From Aphanothece saxicola GSE-SYN-MK-01-06B (GTDB lineage: Bacteria > Cyanobacteriota > Cyanobacteriia > PCC-6307 > Cyanobiaceae): DNA of 64,000 nucleotides. The notes beneath the pieces are model-generated. The model was not told the DNA's origin. It saw only the letters and a program-made list of their open reading frames with translations, and ran no database searches. The stretch lies in the NCBI GenBank assembly GCA_019359745.1, contig JAHHGT010000006.1:1-64000 (forward strand). The letters run 5' to 3'. This document shows positions 26,619 to 34,675 of the stretch, piece after piece (the first letter of the stretch is position 1; the number at the start of each line of letters is the position of its first letter). A program made the translations under genes and the position numbers.

Positions 26619-27818
26619 TCAGCGCCGTTCCGCCATCAGCGCCGTGAACCGGGCGAAGTGGTGGTCGGCATCGTGGGGACCGGGACTGGCTTCGGGGTGG
26701 TACTGGACGCCGAACACCGGCTGGCTGTTCAGGGCCAGGGCCGCCACCGTGCGGTCGTTGAGGTTGTGGTGGGTGATCCGCACCCGCTCGGCCGGCAGGG
26801 AGTCCGCATCGAGGGCGAAGCCGTGGTTCTGGCTGGTGATCTCCACCGAGCCGAGGGAGCCACAGGGATGGTTGAGGCCGCGGTGGCCGTAACCCAGCTT
26901 GAAACTGCGGCCCCCCAGGGCCAGGCCGAGGATCTGGTGGCCGAGGCAGATGCCGAACAGCGGCAGCTGCGGTTGCTGCAGCAGGCCGCGGGCCAGGGCG
27001 ATTCCTTCGAGCACCGCGGCCGGATCGCCGGGGCCGTTGGAGAGGAACACCCCCTCCGGCTCCAGCGCCAGCACCTGCTCCAGGCTGGCATCGGCCGGCA
27101 GCACGGTGACCGCGCAGCCGTGGGCCACCAGGCGCTCGAGGATGGCCCTCTTGATGCCGAAATCGATCGCCACCACCCGGTAGGGGATGGCAGGAGAGGG
27201 CTGGAGCCTGGAGTCGAAGGGGGCCGCGCAGGTGCGGCTCCAGGTGTAGGGCTCCCTGGTGCTGACCCGGGCCGCCAGGTTGAGGCCATCCATGGACGGG
27301 GTGGCCAGCACCTGCTGCAGCAGGGTGGCCGGGTCGGTGCCGTCGCTGGCGATGGCCCCGTTGATGGCGCCGCCCTCGCGCAGGTGGCGCACCAGGGCCC
27401 GGGTGTCGACGCCCCGGATGCCCACCACCCCCTGGCGGCTCAGCCAGTGGTCGAGGGTCTCCTCGCAACGCCAGTTGCTGGGTCGGGGGGCGAACTGACG
27501 GACGATGCAGCCACGGGCGTGGGCGACGTCCGCCTCCAGATCTTCGCCGTTGACACCGGTGTTGCCGAGCTCCGGATAGGTGAAGGTGATCAGCTGGCCG
27601 GCGTAGCTCGGATCGGTGAGCACCTCCTGGTAGCCGGTCATGCCGGTGTTGAAGACCACCTCACCGCAGACGCTGCCGCGGGCGCCGCAGGCCAGCCCCC
27701 GCAGCACGGTGCCATCGGCCAGGACAAGCACGGCCGGAGCCTCGTCTGGGGCGGAGCTGGGCGCGGCAGGGGCCTCCTGTGGGGTGGTCAGGGTGGCGGC
27801 GGCGGGAACCTCGATCAT
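26619..27818 (-). CDS. carA: Carbamoyl-phosphate synthase small subunit
   Basis: CarA is the glutaminase subunit that delivers ammonia to CarB for carbamoyl phosphate, a precursor of arginine and pyrimidines. The 399 residues include an N-terminal Ala/Pro-rich lead (about 1-27), the CPSase small-chain domain ([20 protein letters not shown]) and a class I glutaminase domain with nucleophile Cys in [11 protein letters not shown] (near residue 291) and the His/Glu of [13 protein letters not shown]. The ATG overlaps the trpD stop by four bases, so it is co-translated with a tryptophan-pathway gene. carB is not in this window. Confidence 0.95.
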   Translation of the reverse strand: MIEVPAAATLTTPQEAPAAPSSAPDEAPAVLVLADGTVLRGLACGARGSVCGEVVFNTGMTGYQEVLTDPSYAGQLITFTYPELGNTGVNGEDLEADVAHARGCIVRQFAPRPSNWRCEETLDHWLSRQGVVGIRGVDTRALVRHLREGGAINGAIASDGTDPATLLQQVLATPSMDGLNLAARVSTREPYTWSRTCAAPFDSRLQPSPAIPYRVVAIDFGIKRAILERLVAHGCAVTVLPADASLEQVLALEPEGVFLSNGPGDPAAVLEGIALARGLLQQPQLPLFGICLGHQILGLALGGRSFKLGYGHRGLNHPCGSLGSVEITSQNHGFALDADSLPAERVRITHHNLNDRTVAALALNSQPVFGVQYHPEASPGPHDADHHFARFTALMAERR

Positions 27819-28855
27819 CCTTCAGCCCCCGACAGGGCGGCCCGCAGCGCTTCCAGCCGGGCCCAGGCGCTGCCGTCGGCCAGGGCCTGGCGGGCCCGGA
27901 CCAGGGCCGCAGCGATGGACGGCTCCAGCCCGGCCGCCTTGAGCACCAGGGCCGCGTTGAGGGCCACCACATCGGCCTGGGCCTGGGTGCCCCGTCCCTG
28001 CAGGACCGCCTCCAGGATCAGACGATTGGTCGCCACATCCCCGCCCCTGAGCGCCTCCAGATCGGCTGGCGCCAGTCCCAGGGCCGCAGGATCGAGCCAC
28101 TCGCTGCGCACCACGCCGTCCTCAAGAAGGCGCAGCTCACTGGGACCCGAGAGGGTGGCCTCATCCAGGCCGCCATGGCCATGGACGACGATGGCGCGCC
28201 GCTGGCCAAGGCGGCGCAGGGCGTCGGCCATCGGATCGAGCAGGTCGGGCCGGGCCACACCCAGCACCTGGGCCTCGGGGGTGAGGGGATTGACCAGCGG
28301 TCCGAGCAGATTGAAGACGGTGCGCACGCCGAGGCTGCGGCGCAGGGGGGCCATCCCCACCAGGGCGGGGTGCCAGCCCGGGGCGAACAGGAAGGTCACG
28401 CCGGTGCGGGGCAGGGCCTCCACCACCGTCGCCAGGGGGGCCCCCAGCTGCAGGCCCAGGGCCTCGAGCACGTCGGCCGAACCGACCCGACCGCTGGCAC
28501 TGCGGTTGCCGTGCTTGGCCACATGGGCCCCGCAGGCGGCCGCCGTGAAGGCCACGGCCGTGGAGATATTGAAGCTGTCGGCGCCGGCGCCTCCGGTGCC
28601 ACAGGTGTCGATCAGCTGGAGCGACGGCCGCTCCCCCGGCAGGGGGCAGGCCTCCCGCAGCACGGCGGCCATCGCCGCCAGCTCCTCACCGCTGGTGCCC
28701 TTGGCCCGCAGGGCCGCCAGCAAAGCTCCGGTCAGCACGGGATCGATGGCGCCGGCCAGCCAGCCCCGCATCAGGGCCTCGGCCTGGTCGGCCTGGAGGT
28801 CCTGGCCGCACAGAAGCTGCTCCAGCAAATGGGGCCAGGCGGGGGAGGCAGGCAT
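27815..28855 (-). CDS. trpD: Anthranilate phosphoribosyltransferase
   Basis: TrpD joins anthranilate and PRPP in tryptophan synthesis. The 346-residue protein carries [19 protein letters not shown] (PRPP loop), [21 protein letters not shown], and [19 protein letters not shown]. The ATG at 28855 gives the standard N-terminus [14 protein letters not shown]; an upstream in-frame ATG lies beyond the intrinsic terminator and is unlikely. A TAGGTT -10 candidate is 25 bases upstream. No Trp-rich leader peptide with a start codon is visible. Confidence 0.95.
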   Translation of the reverse strand: MPASPAWPHLLEQLLCGQDLQADQAEALMRGWLAGAIDPVLTGALLAALRAKGTSGEELAAMAAVLREACPLPGERPSLQLIDTCGTGGAGADSFNISTAVAFTAAACGAHVAKHGNRSASGRVGSADVLEALGLQLGAPLATVVEALPRTGVTFLFAPGWHPALVGMAPLRRSLGVRTVFNLLGPLVNPLTPEAQVLGVARPDLLDPMADALRRLGQRRAIVVHGHGGLDEATLSGPSELRLLEDGVVRSEWLDPAALGLAPADLEALRGGDVATNRLILEAVLQGRGTQAQADVVALNAALVLKAAGLEPSIAAALVRARQALADGSAWARLEALRAALSGAEG

Positions 28856-28880
28856 CACCGAACGCTGAATCGACAGCGGC

Positions 28881-28886
28881 AACCTA
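28881..28886 (-). promoter_or_regulatory. Predicted -10 box of trpD-carA
   Basis: Minus-strand TAGGTT, 25 bases before trpD. It lies downstream of the terminator at 28933-28965, so trpD-carA would start afresh here. Confidence 0.42.
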
Positions 28887-28932
28887 AGGGAACCAGCCTG
28901 CAGCCCCCACAGACCGCCTTCAACCTCTGCGC

Positions 28933-28965
28933 AAAAAAATAGCCCGGGTGCAGAGCACACCGGGC
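28933..28965 (-). terminator. Intrinsic terminator between the DUF3288 gene and trpD
   Basis: On the minus strand a GC-rich hairpin (GCCCGGTGTGC paired with GCACCCGGGC, one bulge, loop TCT) is followed by TA and seven T residues. Position and orientation fit termination of the DUF3288 transcript. Confidence 0.75.
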
Positions 28966-29040
28966 CGGGTGATGGGGACGCTCCCACTATCGCCCGAGGA
29001 CAGCCATTCTGACCAACAGGCCGTAAACAGGCAGACCGGC

Positions 29041-29349
29041 TCAGCCGGCGTCATCGGACGCGGTATCAAACCCGGAACCCACCGCCTCAGCCACCGGAGC
29101 GGCGCCCGGCCGAAACCCGGCTGCCCAGATGGCGCGGGTGCGGCCGTGGAGTGCCTCGCCGTCCAGCCCCCAGAGCCGCAGAATCTTCGCCAGGTCGTCG
29201 CGGATGTCGGCGGCACCGGGAAACCCCGCGTAGCGCATCTGCAGCCTGGCTGCATCAACCAGGTGCTCGTCCAGGGGGAGCTCCACCGCCAGCAGCCGGT
29301 CGACCGTCTGCCGGTCGCTGGCATGGAGAGGGTGGTTCTGGTCGTCCAT
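29041..29349 (-). CDS. DUF3288 family protein
   Basis: About 102 residues, soluble and mostly helical. DDQNHPLHASDRQTVDRLLA, DEHLVDAARLQMRYAGFPGA and DIRDDLAKILRLWGLDGEAL match the cyanobacterial DUF3288 pattern; function unknown. The Ala/Gly-rich C-terminal tail is variable. I chose the ATG at 29349; another lies 15 bases upstream. A minus-strand TAACCT 36 bases upstream overlaps the predicted -10 box of the divergent ABC exporter. An intrinsic terminator follows about 75 bases after the stop. Confidence 0.72.
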   Translation of the reverse strand: MDDQNHPLHASDRQTVDRLLAVELPLDEHLVDAARLQMRYAGFPGAADIRDDLAKILRLWGLDGEALHGRTRAIWAAGFRPGAAPVAEAVGSGFDTASDDAG

Positions 29350-29384
29350 GGCCCGGCGGCCCATGGGCCCTGGGGAGCGATGCC

Positions 29385-29391
29385 TAGGTTA
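29385..29391. promoter_or_regulatory. Overlapping divergent -10 boxes (ABC exporter / DUF3288)
   Basis: The plus strand reads TAGGTT (29385-29390), 11 bases before the ABC exporter ATG. The minus strand reads TAACCT over almost the same bases, 36 bases before the DUF3288 gene. If both work, the two polymerases cannot bind at once. Confidence 0.35.
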
Positions 29392-29401
29392 GGGGGCCCC
29401 G

Positions 29402-31168
29402 ATGCCCCGTCTTTCCTGCATGAGCGCCCTGCGGCTGGATCTGATCGGGCGCTACCTCCGTCCGCACAGGCGCACGGTGCTGGTCGGGGCCGGCGCCCTG
29501 GTGGTGGTCAACCTGCTGGGGGTGGCGATCCCGCTGGTGGTGCGCCAGACGATCAACGCGCTCAAGCCCGGCTTCGTGCTCGGCGATGTGCTCGGTGTCT
29601 CGGGGTTGATCATCGTGATGGCCACGGTGATGGGGGCCACCCGCCTCTATTCGCGGATGCTGGTGTTCGGGGTCGGCCGGCAGGTGGAGGCAAGCCTGAA
29701 GGAGCGGATCTTCGACCACGTGCTCACCCAGGACCCCGGCTGGGTCCAGACCACCGGCAGCGGCGAGGTGATCAGCCGTGCCACCAGTGATGTGGAGAAC
29801 ATCCGGCGGCTGCTGGGCTTCGCCCTGCTCAGCCTCACCAACACAGTGCTGGCCTATGCCCTCACCCTGCCGGCGATGCTGGCGATCGACCCTCTGCTGA
29901 GCCTGGCGGCGGTGTCCCTCTACCCCGGCATGCTGATGGTGGTGCGCCTGTTCGGCGGCCGCATGATGAAACAGCAGCGCCGCCAGCAGGAAGTGCTGGC
30001 CAACCTCAGCGACCTGGTCCAGGAGGACCTCAGCGGCATCGGCGCCATCAAGATCTACGGCCAGGAGGCCACCGAGGAGAAGGCCTTCGCCGACCTCAAC
30101 CAGGTGTATCTGGATGCCCAGCTCTCCCTGGCCCGCACCCGCAGCACCCTCTTTCCCCTGCTGGAGGGGATCGCCTCCCTGAGCCTGCTGCTGCTGCTGG
30201 CCCTGGGCAGTGGCCAGCTCGAGAGCGGTCGGCTCAGCATCGGCGATCTGATCGCCCTGATCCTGTTCGTGGAGCGCCTGGTCTTCCCGACCGCCCTGCT
30301 GGGCTTCACCCTCAACACCTTCCAGACTGGCCAGGTGAGCCTGGAGCGGGTCGAAGCCCTGCTCAGTCACCCCCCCGCCATCGTCTCGCCCGCCGACCCG
30401 CTCCCCCCCGGCCGGCCGGCCCTCGGCGCCGTGATGGCCAGGGGGCTCACGGTCCGTTACCCGGGGGCGGAGCGGCCGGCCCTGGAGGACCTCAGCTTCG
30501 CGATCCACCCCGGAGAACTGGTGGCGGTGGTGGGGCCGGTGGGTTGCGGCAAGACCACCCTGGCCCGGGCCCTCGGCCGGATGGTGGAAGTGCCCGCCGG
30601 CCAGCTGTTCCTCGATGGGGTCGATGTGAACCGGCTGAAGCTGGGCGATCTGCGCCGCCAGGTGGCCCTGGTGCCGCAGGAGGGTTACCTGTTCACCGCC
30701 AGCCTTGCCGACAACCTGCGTTACGGCGATCCCGAGGCCGGCATGGAGCGTGTCGAGGAGGCCGCCCGCCAGGCCCGACTGGAGGGGGACATCAAGGGCT
30801 TCCCCGATGGCTACCGCACCTTGGTGGGGGAGCGGGGCATCACCCTGAGCGGCGGCCAGCGCCAGCGCACCGCCCTGGGGCGGGCGTTGCTGGTGGAGGC
30901 CCCCCTGCTGGTGCTCGATGACGCCCTGGCCAGCGTCGACAACAACACCGCCGCGGGCATCCTGCGGTCGGTGCGCGAGGAGCAGCGGCGCACGGTGGTG
31001 ATGATCAGCCACCAGCTCTCGGCGGCAGCGGCCTGCGACCGGATCCTGGTGCTCGAAGCGGGTCACCTCGTCCAGGAGGGCCACCACAACGACCTGCTGC
31101 AGCAGGAGGGCACCTACCGCCGACTCTGGGACCGGGAGGAGGCCGTGCGCCAACTCCAGGCCGTCTGA
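29402..31168 (+). CDS. ABC exporter, fused membrane and ATPase domains
   Basis: A 588-residue half-transporter that should dimerise. The N-terminal membrane domain has six spans (about residues 20-310). The ATPase domain has Walker A GPVGCGKTT (about 378-386), signature LSGGQRQR (about 482), Walker B LLVLDDALASVD (about 502) and switch His in ISHQLSAAAACD. It resembles the MdlB/MsbA multidrug or lipid exporter group; the substrate cannot be told. An in-frame ATG at 29420 (MSALRLDLIGRYL) may be the true start, since the predicted -10 box is only 11 bases from the first ATG. Confidence 0.92.
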   Translation: MPRLSCMSALRLDLIGRYLRPHRRTVLVGAGALVVVNLLGVAIPLVVRQTINALKPGFVLGDVLGVSGLIIVMATVMGATRLYSRMLVFGVGRQVEASLKERIFDHVLTQDPGWVQTTGSGEVISRATSDVENIRRLLGFALLSLTNTVLAYALTLPAMLAIDPLLSLAAVSLYPGMLMVVRLFGGRMMKQQRRQQEVLANLSDLVQEDLSGIGAIKIYGQEATEEKAFADLNQVYLDAQLSLARTRSTLFPLLEGIASLSLLLLLALGSGQLESGRLSIGDLIALILFVERLVFPTALLGFTLNTFQTGQVSLERVEALLSHPPAIVSPADPLPPGRPALGAVMARGLTVRYPGAERPALEDLSFAIHPGELVAVVGPVGCGKTTLARALGRMVEVPAGQLFLDGVDVNRLKLGDLRRQVALVPQEGYLFTASLADNLRYGDPEAGMERVEEAARQARLEGDIKGFPDGYRTLVGERGITLSGGQRQRTALGRALLVEAPLLVLDDALASVDNNTAAGILRSVREEQRRTVVMISHQLSAAAACDRILVLEAGHLVQEGHHNDLLQQEGTYRRLWDREEAVRQLQAV

Positions 31169-31206
31169 GAGTTTCAAACAGATGTTGAGTTGCCCCTCGC
31201 AGGGAC

Positions 31207-31248
31207 GGCGGTTGGGCTTACCTGGAAGGCCCGTGGTTCCCAACCGCC
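31207..31248. repeat. Ten-base inverted repeat upstream of a small membrane-protein gene
   Basis: GGCGGTTGGG (31207-31216) and CCCAACCGCC (31239-31248) are perfectly complementary, with a 22-base loop, 16 bases before the ATG at 31264. There is no T-run, so it may be a 5' leader structure rather than a terminator. Confidence 0.45.
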
Positions 31249-31263
31249 TGCCACGCCGTACCC

Positions 31264-31542
31264 ATGGCTCCCACCCCGTCGCCCTTCAGCCAGCCGCTCA
31301 ACGTTCGCTGCACCCTGACCTTCGGTGACATCTACGGCCAGGTCCTGATCTGGATGGCCGTGATCTTCGTGAGCCTGGCGGCGGGTCTGGCCCTGATGGG
31401 GGCGAGCCGGCCCCTGTTCGCTCTTGTTGGGGTGGGCCTGATCCTGGTGCTGTCGCTGCCCTTTCTGCTGTTCGCCTTCATCACCACCCTGCTGAACCAC
31501 ATCGCCCTGGTGCCGCAACAGGACCAACAGGGCGCTTCCTAG
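31264..31542 (+). CDS. Small membrane protein of unknown function
   Basis: 92 residues with two membrane spans (about 27-47 and 52-78), starting MAPTPSPFSQPLNVRCTLTF. GDIYGQVLIWMAVIFVSLAAG is the first span. No family is recognised; similar two-span proteins occur beside msrA in related picocyanobacteria, as far as I recall. The stop TAG at 31540-31542 forms the first half of a TAGGGT hexamer, the predicted -10 box of msrA. Confidence 0.62.
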   Translation: MAPTPSPFSQPLNVRCTLTFGDIYGQVLIWMAVIFVSLAAGLALMGASRPLFALVGVGLILVLSLPFLLFAFITTLLNHIALVPQQDQQGAS

Positions 31543-31545
31543 GGT
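31540..31545 (+). promoter_or_regulatory. Predicted -10 box of msrA, made from a stop codon
   Basis: TAGGGT preceded by CC, 22 bases before the msrA TTG start. TAG is the stop codon of the preceding gene. Confidence 0.42.
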
Positions 31546-31567
31546 TGGATCCCTGACGGCAAACGCC

Positions 31568-32305
31568 TTGTTCGGCCTCTTCACCAGCCCCTCGGGCGGC
31601 AACAGCAACCACGCCCCTGCCAAAGCCGGCCAGGTGGCCGAGGGAATCCACGCCGTGCTCGGCACCCTGTTGGCGGCTCCGCCGGCGGAGGGCCAGGCGG
31701 AAGCCCAGTTCGGCTGCGGCTGCTTCTGGGGCGCGGAGAAGGGCTTCTGGCGTCTGCCCGGGGTGGTCTCCACCGCGGTGGGCTATGCCGGTGGCCAGCT
31801 CGCGTCTCCCTCCTACGAGCAGGTCTGCAGCGGTCGCAGCGGCCACGCCGAGGTGGTGCGGGTGGTGTGGGACACCGCCCGGGTCTCCTTTGCCGATCTG
31901 CTCAAGCTGTTCTGGGAGTGCCACGACCCCACCCAGGGCAACCGCCAGGGGAACGACCGCGGCAGCCAGTACCGATCGGCCATCTTCGTGGACGATCCCG
32001 CCCTGCTGGCCCTCGCCGAAGCCAGCCGCACGGCCTACCAGGCTGCCCTGGAGGCGGCCGGGGCCGGAAAGATCACCACCGAGATCGGCTCCGGCAGACG
32101 CTTCCACTTCGCCGAGCCGTACCACCAGCAGTACCTGGCGAAGCCCGGGAGCCGCCCCTACTGCTCCGCCCAGCCCACCGGGGTCACCCTCGGCCCCTTC
32201 CCCGGCGGCACCTACCTCCTTCCCGCTGGCGTGTGGGAAAGCTATGACTGGGCCATCCCCCATTGCGTCCTTCGCGGCGACAATGCGCCGATCGCCCTCG
32301 TCTGA
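31568..32305 (+). CDS. msrA: Peptide methionine-S-sulfoxide reductase MsrA
   Basis: MsrA repairs the S form of oxidised methionine. The catalytic motif FGCGCFWGAEKGF lies near residues 48-60, after a picocyanobacterial N-terminal extension containing IHAVLGTLLAAPP. Other family features are VGYAGGQLASPSYEQVCSG, GHAEVV, FWECHDPTQGNRQGND and GSQYRSAIF. The 245 residues start at TTG (MFGLFTSPSGG). No ATG in frame precedes the catalytic region, and the -10 candidate fits this start. Other Cys residues near the C-terminus could act as resolving Cys. Confidence 0.92.
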   Translation: MFGLFTSPSGGNSNHAPAKAGQVAEGIHAVLGTLLAAPPAEGQAEAQFGCGCFWGAEKGFWRLPGVVSTAVGYAGGQLASPSYEQVCSGRSGHAEVVRVVWDTARVSFADLLKLFWECHDPTQGNRQGNDRGSQYRSAIFVDDPALLALAEASRTAYQAALEAAGAGKITTEIGSGRRFHFAEPYHQQYLAKPGSRPYCSAQPTGVTLGPFPGGTYLLPAGVWESYDWAIPHCVLRGDNAPIALV

Positions 32306-32316
32306 CCGCTTCTTCC

Positions 32317-32625
32317 ATGGCCGCCCCCCCGCTGCTCGCGCTCGGACTCCTGCCCCTGCTGGCGATGCAGTCCCCCTGGTGGGAGAACTACGACATCCGC
32401 GAGCGATTCCTCTGCGGTGACCGCGTCTCGGTGGTGCTGGAGCGCAACGCCTCCCAGGCCTCCCTGATCGCCGGCCGCACCCGGTCGACCCTGTTCCGGG
32501 AGGAATCGGACGCACCGGGCCTTCGTTACCAGAACGAGAGCCTGCGGGTGATCCTGCGCGGCGATGAACTCACCCTCGAACAGCTGCCCAGTCGACGCAT
32601 CTGCGTGCGCAGCGAACAGGTATGA
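32317..32625 (+). CDS. Small exported protein of unknown function
   Basis: 102 residues with a short hydrophobic leader (MAAPPLLALGLLPLLAMQ). The mature part WWENYDIRERFLCGDRVSVV and SRRICVRSEQV contains two Cys that could pair. No family is recognised. It starts a chain of three overlapping small genes (32317-33136): its TGA stop overlaps the ATG of the next gene. Confidence 0.62.
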   Translation: MAAPPLLALGLLPLLAMQSPWWENYDIRERFLCGDRVSVVLERNASQASLIAGRTRSTLFREESDAPGLRYQNESLRVILRGDELTLEQLPSRRICVRSEQV

Positions 32626-32783
32626 AGCCCCTCTCCGATCGGGTGGTGGTCGTGGCCCTGATCGCCGCCGTCGGCATCTGCTTCGCCCTGGCCTTCTGGA
32701 CCGTGCGACTGCACCCCTCCGGCGAACCGCCGCTGCAGTGGCGCCAGGGGCCCAGCGCCCTGGCGCCGAGCTTCCTGTCGTGA
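32622..32783 (+). CDS. 53-residue single-span membrane protein
   Basis: MKPLSDRVVVVALIAAVGIC begins one membrane span (about residues 7-27), followed by a short polar tail ending APSFLS. It overlaps the previous gene by ATGA and the next by GTGA, which strongly supports real translation even though the protein is very short. Function unknown. Confidence 0.6.
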   Translation: MKPLSDRVVVVALIAAVGICFALAFWTVRLHPSGEPPLQWRQGPSALAPSFLS

Positions 32784-33136
32784 GAGACCCCGCCGAGGAG
32801 CAGGATCAGCCCAGGCGCCAGCTGCATCCGCTGCCGAAGGGGCTGGTGGAGCTCTACGGCCTGCTGGCGGTGCTGTTCGTGCTCGTGCCGGAATGGATGG
32901 CCGGCGGCGCCCTGAAGGGCTTCAGGGAGGGTCGGGAAGGCTCCGAGCTGCCCCTGCCGTCGATGGCCTGGCAACGGCTACCGGAACTGCAGCTGGCCAC
33001 GATGGGGCTGGCGGAACTGCGGCTGATGGCCCGTCGCGAGCGCCTCTGCGGCTACACGGCGATGGGCCGCCAGCGGCTCACGAATCGCCTGATGCGGCGC
33101 CTGTCCAGACGCCGCGGCACCCCCAGGACGCTGTGA
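32780..33136 (+). CDS. Membrane protein of unknown function, GTG start
   Basis: About 118 residues from a GTG that overlaps the stop of the preceding gene. Domains: a charged N-terminus (VRDPAEEQDQPRRQLHPLPK), one membrane span (GLVELYGLLAVLFVLVPEWM), and a basic helical C-terminal region with LPELQLATMGLAELRLMARR, ending in many Arg residues. That last part resembles a short nucleic-acid- or membrane-surface-binding helix pair. No family recognised. tRNA-Pro follows 14 bases downstream. Confidence 0.6.
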   Translation: MRDPAEEQDQPRRQLHPLPKGLVELYGLLAVLFVLVPEWMAGGALKGFREGREGSELPLPSMAWQRLPELQLATMGLAELRLMARRERLCGYTAMGRQRLTNRLMRRLSRRRGTPRTL

Positions 33137-33150
33137 TAGCTTCGTTCCGC

Positions 33151-33224
33151 CGGGGCGTAGCGCAGCTTGGTAGCGCACCACTTTGGGGTAGTGGGGGTCG
33201 TGGGTTCGAATCCCGCCGCTCCGA
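33151..33224 (+). tRNA. tRNA-Pro (anticodon UGG)
   Basis: A 74-base cloverleaf: acceptor stem CGGGGCG paired with CGCTCCG (one G-U), discriminator A, D-arm with AGCTTGGTAGC, anticodon stem CCACT/AGTGG around loop TTGGGGT (anticodon TGG), and T-arm with GGTTCGAATCC. CCA is not encoded. A strong terminator lies 58 bases downstream. The gene follows a string of small protein genes closely and may be read with them or from an internal promoter. Confidence 0.96.
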
Positions 33225-33281
33225 TTCAGCCGGTCCACCGAACGTTCCGCCCATGGGTTCGCCGGTCGTCGTTCGTTCTGT

Positions 33282-33309
33282 CAGCTGATCCCATCAGCTG
33301 ATTTTTTTT
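33282..33309 (+). terminator. Strong intrinsic terminator after tRNA-Pro
   Basis: Perfect eight-pair stem CAGCTGAT / ATCAGCTG with a CCC loop, followed by A and eight T residues. This is the clearest rho-independent terminator in the window. Confidence 0.92.
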
Positions 33310-33343
33310 GGCCCGGATCCCGGTGCTGGAGCCAAAAGAAGCG

Positions 33344-33598
33344 TCAGTGCAGCCGGGTGGCGACGTTGAAGCGGACCAGCCACAGGTTGACGCGCCGACG
33401 CAGGCGGGGTGGCACCTCCTGCACCAGCTGGAACAGCTCCTGGGAGGCCAGGCGGCGCAGGGCGCGGACATCGACCCGCCAGAGGGCCTCCGCCTCCCGG
33501 ATCAGCCGAGCCCAGGTGCGGGCCGTCTGCCAGCGGCGCACCCGGTGCTGCGCCGGTTCGCCACCGTCACCGGAGCTGGTTGGCAGCCGGGTGACCAT
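33344..33598 (-). CDS. Small basic protein of unknown function
   Basis: About 84 residues, Arg-rich, without membrane spans, mainly helical: TARTWARLIREAEALWRVDV, RALRRLASQELFQLVQEVPP and RLRRRVNLWLVRFNVATRL. I do not recognise it with certainty; the pattern is conserved-looking and would suit nucleic-acid binding. It is convergent with tRNA-Pro and lies 110 bases downstream of the DnaQ-like gene on the same strand. Confidence 0.58.
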   Translation of the reverse strand: MVTRLPTSSGDGGEPAQHRVRRWQTARTWARLIREAEALWRVDVRALRRLASQELFQLVQEVPPRLRRRVNLWLVRFNVATRLH

Positions 33599-33708
33599 GG
33601 CGGCGACGCCGGAAGAACACTCCAAGGGTGGGGAGGCGGCGGCGAAGCGCCCCGGATCCTCGGATCTGCTTCAACCATCGAAACAAAAACGGAAGATGGG
33701 CGACGGCT

Positions 33709-34575
33709 TCAGGCGGTCCTGGCCAGGACTTCGGCGGGCGAGGGATCCGGCACCAACTGGACCGGAAAGGCCAGGGCCTCCGCCTCCCGCCGGCTGAGCC
33801 GGCGGCTCCAGGCCCTTGGCACCGCTTCGTTCCAGCGGAAGCCGGCCTCCCGGGCGCGGTGACGCTCGGCATAGGGAAGGTCCGCCCGGTAGAGACTGCG
33901 GGGCTCCAGGGCGGCCTGAAGCAGGGCCTCCAGGTCGGAGCAGCGCTCGAACACCTGGGCCAGGTAAATGCAGTCGGTCAGGGCCCGATGGGCCGCCCAT
34001 ACCGGTACGCCGTAGGCCAGGGCCAGATCACGGACCGAGGGGGTGCTGCGCAGCTGGCGCTCCGCCGGCCAGCGGATGTCCTCCATCGAGCAGATCCAGG
34101 GGCGATCCAGCACCGGCAGCGGCCCCAGGCCGAACCACTGACGGTCGAAGGCGACGTTGTGGGCCACCAGGGCCTCACAGGCCCCCACCATCGCCCGGAA
34201 GCACGCCAGGGCGTCCTGCCAGGGCTGCTCCAGGCGTGTCACGGCGGCAGGGATGCCGTTGATGCCCTCGGCGGCGTTGCCGGCGCAGGGCATCAGGAAG
34301 GACACCTGGGTGAGCACGGCCCGGTGGGGCACATGAAAGAGGATGGCCCCCACCTCGATGCACTGGCCCTGGAGGGTGGAGAGGCCGGTGGTCTCCGTGT
34401 CAAGGATCAGCAGGGTCTCCGGAACCCGGGGCAGGGCCCGCGCCGGGCGGCTGGCACAGGCGGGCAGGGACAGGGGGGCCGAGCGGGTCGCGGCGGGCTG
34501 GGGCGGCTCAAGCGGCACCGGCGCGGCCATGGCCAGCAGATCCTCCTGTTGCCAGAGACCGGGTTGCTCCTGCAT
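33709..34575 (-). CDS. DnaQ-like 3'-5' exonuclease
   Basis: About 288 residues. The DEDDh exonuclease domain contains Exo I LLILDTETTGL (about residues 52-62), NGIPAAVTRLE, Exo II VAHNVAFDRQW and Exo III AHRALTDCIYLAQVF, all catalytic acids present. This is the fold of the DNA polymerase III epsilon subunit. The N-terminal 45 residues are Pro/Ala-rich, and the C-terminal part (about 215-288) holds REAGFRWNEAVPRAWSRRL, a binding module seen in cyanobacterial versions. Whether it proofreads for DnaE or degrades other DNA/RNA is open. I chose the ATG at 34575. Confidence 0.85.
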   Translation of the reverse strand: MQEQPGLWQQEDLLAMAAPVPLEPPQPAATRSAPLSLPACASRPARALPRVPETLLILDTETTGLSTLQGQCIEVGAILFHVPHRAVLTQVSFLMPCAGNAAEGINGIPAAVTRLEQPWQDALACFRAMVGACEALVAHNVAFDRQWFGLGPLPVLDRPWICSMEDIRWPAERQLRSTPSVRDLALAYGVPVWAAHRALTDCIYLAQVFERCSDLEALLQAALEPRSLYRADLPYAERHRAREAGFRWNEAVPRAWSRRLSRREAEALAFPVQLVPDPSPAEVLARTA

Positions 34576-34641
34576 CGGGCGCCGTCCGCACGCACCCCCA
34601 TCGTCGCAAGCCGGGCAAGGCCCCGCCGGGGCCGTGCTTCC

Positions 34642-34647
34642 TAGGCT
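34642..34647 (+). promoter_or_regulatory. Predicted -10 box of the peroxiredoxin gene
   Basis: TAGGCT preceded by CC, 28 bases before the GTG start at 34676. Confidence 0.42.
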
Positions 34648-34675
34648 TGGACAACCCCATGCCTCCCCGCCTTCC

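Noticed and set aside
26619-27468. Upstream extension of the STAS frame through carA, which would make a 433-codon gene
   Set aside because: The extra part is Pro/Arg/Gly-rich shadow sequence of carA with no domain. Only the last 127 codons show a real fold.
28933-29030. Trp attenuator ahead of trpD
   Set aside because: The hairpin with T-run is real, but the frame with two nearby Trp codons has no start codon close by, and a -10 box lies between the terminator and trpD. A plain terminator explains it better.
33680-33708. Possible terminator after the DnaQ-like gene (T-run on the minus strand)
   Set aside because: The T-run is short, interrupted by G, and the preceding stem is only four pairs with a long loop.
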